Positions 27,001 through 39,000 of a DNA stretch of 64,000 nucleotides are shown in pieces; the first letter of the stretch is position 1; each line of letters starts with the position of its first letter. The notes beneath the pieces are model-generated. The model did not search any database. It had not been told where the DNA came from and saw only the letters and a program-made list of their open reading frames with translations. Position numbers and translations under genes: made by a program. Origin of the DNA: Fragum whitleyi (taxonomy: Eukaryota; Mollusca; Bivalvia; Cardiida; Cardiidae); NCBI GenBank assembly GCA_948146395.1, contig OX411560.1, positions 620,001-684,000 of the forward strand. Reading direction: 5' to 3'.

Positions 27001-30000
27001 GTGGTTAAGGAGGTGGTATCGCACAAAGATTTCATAGTGAAGCAAGATGTCTTTGCACTTGAATAGCCTTGAAGTGATTGGAAATATTAAGCGTTTTATT
27101 AAGTTTTGCAGTCATATAGTCAGACGGACAATGGTAAAACCCCCAATCTTTCCATGATCGGCATTAAAAGGCCGGACATATTACATCAACATTCAAGGGC
27201 CAATCAGAATTTTGAGAACACTTTTAAAAGGGTCAGCCAAGGACAGACAACAGATTCAGGGTGATCCTATCAAATCACTTTGAACATGTTGTGCTCATGT
27301 CAGCTTTTAAATAATTTTACTCATTTGCTTGAAGGTAGTGGACCCATAATTGTTCCGCAACATTTCAGAACTCATGATTATTCACAATATTGACCATATA
27401 TATTGATATAGTGAAAATCATTAGGAAACCTCAGTTAACATTTTTAAAGTTTATTACTCCCCAAACATTGAGTAACTATTACGGGTCCACAACCTTAAAG
27501 CAAATGAATAAAATTATCATGATGATGAAACATATCACTGCATTATTTACAATACAATAATTCATGTAGACTGATATTTCGCTTTTTAAGATCATGAACA
27601 TAAAAGGCATTGGTTTGTTTTGTTTGCTTGAATGGGGTTTATGGGGCTTTCAACAATCTTTTGAAAAAAAGGCCTTGGAGCTTGAGGCTAGGAAAAGATT
27701 TAATGAAAGTACTTGTGTGGAGATGTGGAGAAGATCCACATTTCCACAACACTTCTGTGAACAGTATAGAAACTTAGAAAGGGTTAAAATATAATTACTA
27801 TTGATTATATTAAATTCATATATTTCACAAAATTGATATCTTAATTGGTTACAATTTGACCCCTGCCGAGATTTGAACTCAGAACTCCTGGGTACCTTGC
27901 ACCCAGGCATTTTACCTTAAACTACAAGGGTTACTTAGAACCAAATACAAAATAACAATGTTTGTGAATTACATAAATCTAATAATTATATGCTCTCTCT
28001 ATATATATTATATGAGTGTCAGACTGTCTTAAATTAATATTTCTTTGAAAGTTAAAAGTAAAATAGACTCATGTTTCAAATCATTGAAAAAAAAAACTTG
28101 AATAAAATCTAGGCTCTCAAGCAATGTCTTCATGGTATTGATATGCATGCATAAATGAACCCTTTTCATGATAATGAATTGTCTTTTATTGTTACCCAGA
28201 TTTGCCCTGGTATTTATTTCTGCAAACAAAGACAATGTTTGGCAAGTCACTGTCAGGCATAGGAATTCAGTTCCAAGGAATTCCACACCCCTGCAAAAAG
28301 ACTGTTTCATTTACCAACAAGAGCTGTCTGTGGAACATAGAAGCACCACTATTCCCAGAGCTGAATGTAAACATCAGAAAACCTATAAATTCAACATCAG
28401 AGTAATGAATCTTTGTTTAGCAGCTGATATGAAGGTCACAAAGGCATGTTCAAACTTTCCAAGAAAACACTAAGTGGAAACGAAGAAATTACAGATGTGC
28501 ACCAAAGTTGCATGAAAAATCTTAAAGATTTTAAAATCTGAAAAGGGTTAAAATTCCACTAAATTAAGTATCAGAGTAACAAATCTTTGTCTAGAGGCAT
28601 ATATTATGGTCTTGGAAGCATGTGCAATGTTTCAAAGCAATAGATTTAGTAGAAACCAAAGTATTACACCGACGCCTACGCCCATGTGACCAGAATAGTC
28701 CCCTATTCAACAGGAAGTCAAGAAAAAAATACACAATTTTGACCAAATTTTTGCATTAAATTAGAAGATTGAGCTGCAGAAAGAGTTAATTTTGACATCT
28801 GACCCAGTCTAGATATGCCACTGAATCATGGATGACCTGGATTCAGGCTGAACAGACCAAGGGACAAACAAGATTTAGATTCAATGCATGACAATTTCAT
28901 CGATAAGCCATTAATTTGAAATTTTGTAAAAAGAACCAATCGAGACAACCACAATGACTTGAATGGACATGAGTGTCCAATAATGTTGAACATTGCTATA
29001 TTTACATTGAAGATATATTTGCATGAAGTCATTTTTAAAGAAAGACGAAAGACGGATTGAAATAGTTTCACACGTTTCAACATCAACCAATCAATTCTAA
29101 AAAAAAAATGCCAATAAAAGCTGTAGGCAGTACTTTTCTGAACATTGATGTCAGATCCTTTTTTGAACAGTAGTGCTATTCAAGCAACAACATATTTTGA
29201 TATAAGGGGATAACACAACCCCTTCCAGATCTTATCCTACACAGAGAGGCAATGGGTTCTAACCTTAAACCATTGCTACCCACTTTTACAGCTTGGTGGG
29301 GGCCCTGTCTGTAAAGTGTCCTGCCCAAATACACTACCTGCATCCAGTGGGGCTCAAACCCCCAACCCCAAGGTTATGAGTAGAGCTTGCTAACCACTTG
29401 ACCAACGAGCCAGATGAAAGAAACTTTTCTATATCTAATATATAAAAACATGATTTGATACTGCCACCTATGAGTGCATCTGCAATCGTTATCAGTCTAG
29501 CACATTTAGAGGTGGTCAAATGTGTCTATTGCGTACCAACAATACAAACGTTCAAACGGTCCCACGTAAATAATTTGTTATTTAAAGCGTTATTTTTGTA
29601 TCAAAAGTAGGAGAACAATCAGTCACCTACAGAAACCGAATATTGCAGAAGCAATATGTTGGAATGTTAAACTATGTTGTGTACACTAATCTATGTACAC
29701 ATAATTTAATCACTTACTTACGGTACTATACTTTAAAGCCATAGTACACAAATAAAACAATGCATACTTATTTCATATAAATGCTTTTGATTCCATTTTT
29801 TTGCTATCTTAACACTTTTATACACATTTTTTTTTAATCCACACACACAAAACCCATGCAGTTCATGTGTTCAGTGACAAGCACTGGCTTGCTAAAGCTA
29901 GTAGTTACAATGTTCCGGGTCGATGATTGTTCTCAAAAAAAACTCTAGGTAATCACAGATAATCATGCTGACAACAAAAGGAATCTGTCTGAAAATTATC

Positions 30001-33000
30001 CACCTGTATAGAACCAAATTATATACAAAACAATTTATCATCACATCTGTGTGAATATATTGAAACCGAGTTGACCATGCCTAGTTTTGTTGCCCATTTG
30101 GTCGAGACAAAAAGGGGGCGAGTTGATTGGTCACCTGCAAAATTACGATGAAACATGACATGGCTCTTAGTTCATTTGTTTTGAGGCAAGCTAAATTGAT
30201 ATATTGACAAATCAATGATTGTTTGTATTGATGAATAGAATAGATCATACTCAGAACTTGTTTGAATAGAAAAGAATACCCCCACCCACCCTAACAACTA
30301 CCTTGGCAACCAAAATCACTGATAGATTTGATGCCTAGCCTACAATATAGGGTTATTCAGCTTGTGGATGGTGTTACTAAACTAATTTCAAAACTACTTA
30401 ACCGAAAATTATCCCCGTTGCATTTAAACTAAGGAAAACCCTGACAGATTTCGATAAAATTTACCTGAGTCGAGGATAACAGGAAGTTGAATGTTGTTGA
30501 CATTTCGAGAGGTGAATATTTGTGATTAAAATCTAACGCAATTATTCAATGTTTTATATCTCTTCGAAGAAGAAAAAAATAAATAAAGTGAAAGTGTGTC
30601 TGAATAACATCTGAGATTTTTATTTTGGCATTTTCATTTTTTAAAATCGCATTATTAGCCAATCAAATCGCTTGCTCCGGCGCCCTTACCGAAAAAATCA
30701 CAATATTTTTTTTCGCATAGTAAAAATGATTGGTCGGGTCTAAATCACAAATTTCTAAAACCGTCTTAAAAAAAAAAAAAAAAAAAAAAACGATACTACC
30801 GCGAAACGATCTTTGATCGTGTCTTGCTTCGCAAGACACGATCTGCGATCGTTATTAACATTCAGAAGATGTACTTCCGACAAATTATAAGAGGAACTTC
30901 TTTTGTGCAGACATCTTTATGTTGTTTTGTACAGACGAAAATATATGTACTTTAAAGTCACAGTCGGTGTTTAGAGTAAAAAATGATTTTTCGTGTATAT
31001 TCTTTAAATATTTTTCTTGGTTTAGTCTCATGAAAGATGAGTTATATATAAAACTACAAATTAATCGACAAACGACGGCTTTTTTGTGAAACGCATGATC
31101 TGCAGTATAAAGTAAATTATGCAAATGAGATCTTGGTCTAGGCTAGGAGCGGCATTCAAATTGGAGTCCGAAATGTTGCGGGTCATAAATATTCATCAAG
31201 TTAGACAAATATTTAGATCATCGCGTCGTTATCATTTGCATTACCGTCTAAGATCATTTTCTTGCGTTTCGGAAATGTTCACGAACACAGCCGGGGGCTT
31301 TAAATTCTAATTTTAAAAATAAGAGAATGCTATACGATTGGAAATTAATCAAGTTTATAATATAATTAGAGTGTTTTGATCCGATCTACCTGTGTTACCG
31401 TCCAATCCTTACTAAGTGAGTACAAATAAGCATATTTACAATTAAATTCACAAAAATAAAGCAAAAGAAGGGAAGCTTTGCCCTTTTATTCAATCATGTC
31501 TAATTGTTTCGACTTTATAAAATACGATTAAATTATTATGTTACAAAAACTTTAAATAATTTCCCATTTTTATACTTAAATTGATTAAGCAAAGAACAAT
31601 ACAAATACATACATACAAATACTGGTTGCTCGTCCTTGAGAAAGGGCATATTCTCAAATACGGGCACAACATACATACCTGTAAGGCTGGTGTAAATAAC
31701 TTTCGTCCCAATAAGTTTCGTCCATCAGCAGTTTTCGCGCCATCTAGATTAAACTGCATCCACTTTAACATATCAAGGCCAGTACTAACGACACTGCCGG
31801 ACGCCTCTGCCGGGGTAATGCTAAAATTCACAAATAAACAATACTATTCTGCACCACTTTCATCCATTCCAAACGCTCACTGAAATCGATCAATAACGCT
31901 CCGAAATCGAAGGAATTTACAAGTAATTTATTGTTACAGTTAAAAATATCATGACATTGACTGCCATTTTGCCAAAATATTCTTAACCATTTACTCGTCG
32001 TTCTTTCATTCTTTTCCAAACACCCACTCAAATCGATCAAAAACGATAAAAAGACATTGGAAACATTTCCAAATCGTTCAAGACAATCAGTATTTAATTC
32101 AAACTGATAAAATAATTCCATGAGTTTATTTGTGCTGGTGTGGAATTGAAAGTGTCTGATAGATCCACGAAGACACTCAAACAGATGAGTACGTACATGT
32201 CAAATAATTGGATATGTCAAGCGCAGGCTCATTTTCTAATACAGTTAAAAACATGGTGAAATTGACAAGATGAATGATCTTGGAATGATTTTGAATTAGA
32301 ATTGAATGAGTGCGTGGGGCGAGATTTGAGTGAAACTCAAAGAAGATAATCCAATTTCGCTTATTCTGTTCAAGATGTACAGAATTAGCGTTATTTATTA
32401 CCGCCTATACATACTTTTCTGTTTGTGTCTTGTGGATCTATCAAACACTTTAAAATCCACACCATCAAAAAAAAAAAACAAAGAATAATTTGATCGATTT
32501 GAATTAAAACTAGTCCTAATGAACGTCTTCGAAATGTTTTCTAATGGTTTCGGGGCGTTTTTGATCGATTTGAGTCAGTATTTGGAAAGATTGAATGGAA
32601 CGCTTAGTGAACGATTTAGAATGATTTTGATCGGAATTAGTGTCTTATTTTTCTACGTTAGTATTTGCGTATTAAAGGGTAAAGTGTCACTGTAAATGCA
32701 TGAACACTATTCCCGGGAATCCATTAATTTATGCAATTTCTTCACATAGTATGCATTGAAATAAAACAACGCCTGTTATTTACCCATGAATAAACTTTTG
32801 TGAATGCGGATAAACTCCTTTCAATTTAAAGTACTAACTTTCTGGCAGATTCAGCCAAGGTTTATCACAATATCGCAGAATGTAGTGACATAAGGTCACT
32901 ACTTGTTTACTTTTCATTTGGTGGACATTGGGAGAAATTGGTAGTTTCAAAGAAGTTGGTGTAAATCACTACCTAAAAACAAATGTGTTTAAAGTATTGT

Positions 33001-36000
33001 CGACCTGCATTTTCCTTAAGATAATTCACTCTGTTTCTAAGACTTTTATGATGTTCCCAGTCAGTTGGCCTCAATGAATGGTTTCGCCATAAAAAGTAGT
33101 TCTCCCGTAATGTTGGATACCTATGGCTGCAGTTTCACCCCCTCATTCTTAAAGCTCGTAAGGGCAAATCGGGCTTATGGTGAGCTGAGTAATCATTAGA
33201 TATACCTCATATGTCGTTCGTCATCAAATCTCTAATTCTTGAATATTGGATAGTAATGTTTGCCAGGTCATTTAGATGAACCATTTAAATTTAATTTGAA
33301 ATATTCGATATGAAAACACGAGAAAATGATACTTGTTGACACTTTCTTTGTTTACATTCTAAGAGCAATACATTTAGCGCATTTATGATGAACTTGTTCA
33401 GTATTGTAGTCAAAATGATAAAACCACCTGAAAATACAAACGTGGGACATGAGAATTTGGCTTATCCGTGATGAACAATGATCTGAATACTTTTTTATGA
33501 GAACATTTCAACAGAAAAAAGGAAAGAAAAATCGGCATTTATGAGAAATTTTTCACACTCACGGTTGTACAGTGTATTGGAATGTGGAGTTCCAAGAATG
33601 TCACATGTGTGCAGAGTAAAGACTTAGCTTGACCAGAATTTTCACTATGCACACTACATTGAATGGTCACTTGGGTAAATTATATTCAAACAAGAACTCA
33701 TTCGAAAGTATACTTCTTAACTCTTCGATTTATTTTAACCCTGATTTTGAATCATAATATTTTTTTTAAAGGGAAGATTACTAAATTATCTACAGTTAAC
33801 AACATCGTGAAATTGACAAGGTGAATGATTAAGGAATAAAATCGAATGAGTGTGAGGAGCGAGTTTAAAGTTCTATGTTCTATGCATAGCTTCCTATTTC
33901 TTCAAGAAGCTATGGGGCGCTAACGTGGAATTATGTCGGTGAACTCACGATTTTTCTCTATCAAAAGTTATTTTGAATGACGTTGTTGATTCTATATTTT
34001 TCAATGGGTCTGAGCGTTTTTACATGGTTTGAGTGAGTAATTGGAATGAGTGATTGGAACGCTGAATGAGCGCTTTAGAATGGTTTTGATTGTGATGTAA
34101 GTCAATTTTGCGATGTATTTAACTGTGTGCTTTGCTAGCTTTCAGTACTTTGATTTTTATTTCTGAATCGTACCAGGTTCTGTCATTGGTTACGATGGTG
34201 ACCTCTTCCGACGGAATACATCGTGACATCTGTTCTATTAATTTGCCAATCAAATGGCAATCGGGAACCCTCGGCGATTATACGGAATAGACCTCGGGAA
34301 TGATACGGACGCAGCCATGAAAGCGCGTCATTTCGCGCGTAGGTTTATATGACGTCACAAACATCAACGATCCCGCTTACGATGACGTTGCATAAAATAA
34401 AATCAACGAAAGAATAAAAGTGGGCATATCATAATTTGATAACAAAACGCAGTGGTATACTGCGTTTTGTCATCAAATTATACTATGCCCAAAAGATCTC
34501 CAAAGATGATCGGAGAGAATTTATAAAATGTGATTTTCTACAAGCGTATTAACCGAAGTACCACCAGGAGCCGAATAACCTAAAAAATGACCCAAAATTA
34601 CTTCACTTACGTCCGAGGTACTTTTCAGTTTACGGAAAAGTCCGAGCGATGTTCCGAATGATCAAATGGTACACCTTTCGTTTACCGGGGGCATATTAAT
34701 AAGGTCCAACTTCTCATTTTCAATTAATCTGTGTAACTCGTTCAAATCGTCGCGATTACAATACAAGACTTTTCTTTTAGTTTGTCATGAAGACACCAAG
34801 CTTGAGTAAATTGGGTAAAACAACAGTTGCTTTACGATCACTTGCATAACTCTTTGTCTAAAATATCTGCTAGTTTATACTAGTTTATTATAAGATTATT
34901 CAGTGTCAAAGTGTTTGTCAAAGTGTCTTTCATTTTAATCCACTGGGTCTTGGTTTAAATCTCCGACAAGAATAATTTTTTGATTGGACTCAAGGGCTCT
35001 TTCAAGGGAAGTGATGAAATTATCCCAGGAAACAACGGGCTTGATTGGGATCGGTAAACGTTACATAATAGAAAAAATGTCGATATATAATAAAAGACCC
35101 AAATTGCATGAATTGAACAACACGCCAAATCTTTCGTCTAGAAAATAGACATTTTTGAGACATAATGGCCGTTCAACGGAATGAGATGCGAGGTTTTCAA
35201 TGTGGATTATTCTGTTATATACGTCCAATGTTAAACCAGAATCATATATAAATTTTTTTCTTAGCATTTTCTCCGTTTTCTTCAAAAAAGAAATTCCAAG
35301 CGTACACTGTTATCAATATTTAAATTAAAATAAGAAAATATTAGCATTCCTAATATAAGTACAGTTAAGAACATCGAGAAATTGACAAGAAATTTGATTT
35401 TTGAATGACATTGGTATGAAACTGAATGAGCGTGTGAAGCGAAATAAGAGTGAAACTCAAAGAAGGTAATCCAATATCGCTAATTTTGTTCAAGATGAAC
35501 AAAATTAGCGATATTTATCACCCCCATATATAGAATATACGCTTTTTTCTGTTTGTGTATCTTCCTTGACCAACCAGACATTTTAAAATCACCTGGTCAG
35601 CAAATAAAATCGTACAATAATTTGATAGATTTGAATTATAAAGTAATCCTAGTGAACGATTTCGAAATGTTTCCTTGTGATTTCGGAGCGTTTTGTATCG
35701 ATTTGAGTGAGTCTTTGGAATGAATGAATGGAGCCTAATGATCTATAATGATTTTAATCGGAATGAGTGTCAATTTCACGATATTTGTAACTGTAACAAT
35801 AAATTACTTGTAAATCCCCTCTGTGCCAGGCTGGATAACTCCGTCTTTAAGTATGTAAGGGTTAGCTATATCGTCTTGTAGAACTCTATTTGGATCGATT
35901 AGCACTTCTGAAGAACTCATTCCGATTGGTTGAAATATTTGTGACGTCAGCAGGCTTTCCCAGGTATCATTGCCAAGAGTTTCTGTCACGTGACTCAGTG

Positions 36001-39000
36001 CTGCATAAAGTAGATTGCTGTAAGCGAAAGTGTCTCGAAAAGTGGTCACTTGTGGAACAAACCGGATTTTCCTAAAATCGAAATGTTTGGGACTTGATAA
36101 TCATTGTGCATACGTGTATGATAGATTCAAAGATGCAAAATTGTATTCAATATAATAAGGCCTTTACCCCATTACCAAAACATTTCAAGACATTATTTGT
36201 ACAAAAGTAACGCCATGAAATATGCGAATACTTGATATTTGGGCTTTTAGAGACAAGTTTCCCTGACAAATTCTGTTAGTCAAAATTGTGTTGGGATAGA
36301 ATAATAGTGGTATAATAAAGTAACAACATATTTAAAATTCTAGACTAAGTCCTCTCTTTCCCTAAAGCATATAGCTACGTATCTTGCAAGTGCCTTAATC
36401 CAATTTACATTCTTTGATTGCACTATGTTAAAAAATGATTCTGTTGGTAAAGGTTTAAGCCATTGGTTATGGAAGCAAAACGCTCTTGTATAACTATATG
36501 AGAGACAAATAAATGAAAAACTGAAATTCTTTCTTTTGTTGTTTTTTAGACAGTATTAACAAAAAGAGATCGCCTATGAATGTTTTTTTTTTGCCGGACT
36601 GACTCTATTTCTAGAAAATGACAAGAACATTAAAATTTGTTACATTCCTTTCGTATATAAAATACATATCTATTTTAAATATTTTCAATATCGAGCTGTG
36701 ATTAAAGCTCTTTGTAATAGAGAGCTTTGGAAGAGTTGTTAATCTTAGCTTGCCAATACTGAATTGAACAATCGATAAGACATTTTTGAATATTTGAATA
36801 TCTTAACAGAATCACATATCCAATTTACCGAACATACAGAGCCAATTCAATACTCGAAATGTAAAGCCCTTATATATGACACCCGTGTTCTCCAACAAGT
36901 TTCGTCATGTTGACGAAGTAGTATTAGCATTGTTTAGGATATCTATGATTTGGCATTATAATGATTTTAGTCCAATATTTGATACAATGTATAATACAAT
37001 ATACAGATTAAGGATATCGCCCACACTCACCTAGTACAAAAAATCTGGTGTATAATTCTTTTACAAAACTTTGTGTTCTTTTTCAAAATATTGATAGCAA
37101 TTGTAACCCCAGATTTTCGAGCCAAAAAATAAAATTTGTCTAATGATTGAATAAAAAAGTTTTATAAACAATTTATGTTTTCCAGTCAACACCCGATATA
37201 CAGTTAAGAACATCGTGAAATTGACAAGGTGATTGATTTTTGAATGCTTTCTGAATGAAATTGAATGAGTGTATGGAGCGAGTTTTGAGTGAAGTTAAAG
37301 GGAGGTAATCCAAAATATTGCTACTTTTGTCCAAGGAGAGCAAAATTAGCTAAATTAATTACCTCCCTTTAATAAAATATATTTACTCTTCTGTTTGTAT
37401 GTCTACGTGGACCAATCAGACTCTTGAAATCCACACCAGCTAATAAAACCGTAGAAAAAATAGATTTGAATTAATTGCTGAAAGTCTTGAACGATTTTTA
37501 AATTTTTCCTTATGATATAGGAGCGTTTTTGATCGATTTGAGCGAGTGTTTGGAATGAATGAATGGAGCGCTGAGTGAGTGACTGAGAATGACTTTGATC
37601 AGAATGAGTGTCATTTTCACGATGTTTTTAACTGTAACGATACAATTCCAATTCGATACCCGAAGAATTTGATATCCTGGATATTTGCAAACACCTCGTC
37701 TACTTCGTTTATAGAGAATTTTTATTTTGCTAGTTCTGATTATCTACACTTATTTAAATTTCCAATGCTACCCCCGGTGGATACCCAGCTAGAATTCCAA
37801 TATCCGGGATGTTTGATATACCAGATCTTTGTGATAGAAGATCTGCTAGATTGGCTGTCCCTGTTGTACAAACGTCCGAGAATTGGTACAGGTCGGCATC
37901 TAGGTTCTTCAGTTTGGTATTCCATCGTAATCTGTGAATTGAATGATCAATATATCAGCATGTGTTTTTCATAGTTTTACTAGTACTTCATTTAAGAAAA
38001 TCGTAAAATTGACATGATTTATAATTTTGGAATTATATATGAATGAAAATGAATTAGTTTGTGAAGCGAGTTTGAGTGAAATTAATGAGAGGCATAGTAA
38101 TTTTTTCTGTTTGTGTGTCTTCGTGGACCAATCAGACACTTTAAAATCTACACCGGCCAATAAAAATCGTAGAATAATTTGCTTGATTTGAATTAAATAT
38201 TAGTACTATTGAACGATCATGAATCGTTTTTTGATCGATATGAGTGAATGTTTGTAATGAGTGAATGTAGTGCTGAGTGAGTTTTTAGAATGTTTTCGAT
38301 CGGAATGAAATTTTGACATTTTTTTTATTTTACTGTATATGCTCAAAGCAAGGACGCTGGCCAGTCTTCACATCCACACAGTCTGACCAAAGTCTTCCTT
38401 TTTAGATCTAATGATAAGAGCCTAGCCCATGCTTATGTTCAGCGAATACTCTTATTGAATTACGAGCCTGTCTAGGTTTATTAATGGTTGTACCTCATGC
38501 ATATGACCAATTTTTAGAAGTGCCACGCACACATTCATTAATAATGATAATAGAACTTGTCTACATATGGTGCCATAATTCTACCACGAGTTTCTGGAAA
38601 TCATAAGCGCGATAATTTGAAACTATCTCTCTATATTGTATAGAAACATGAACTTGATTCTGATAATTTCTTGGTAAACATTTTGCGATATCTTTCAGTT
38701 TGAACCAATTTAGAATTAAAATCTAAAATTGAAAAGAAAAAACGAATAAATAAATACTTGTGAATTAAAAAGTGAAAAAAATACAATAAAAAATTAAATA
38801 AATAAACAGTAAATAAAGTATGTGCACATGATTTCTTACCTATTTCTTTCCAGTTCTCTCCCAAGCAGTACCATTGTAAACGCCTTACTAAGGGACGCAA
38901 TCGGGAATTTTGTAGAGTTGTCTACCATTCTTCCTGAGGTTATATCCGCCACACCGAACCCCCGGGCCCACGTCTCGCCCCCTTTCACCACAGAAATAGT

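Noticed and set aside
37579..37974. 131-codon + strand ORF
   Set aside because: It runs from inside a family A element across beta-lactamase exon 2 on the other strand. The conserved LLSQRSG reading on the - strand explains the region.
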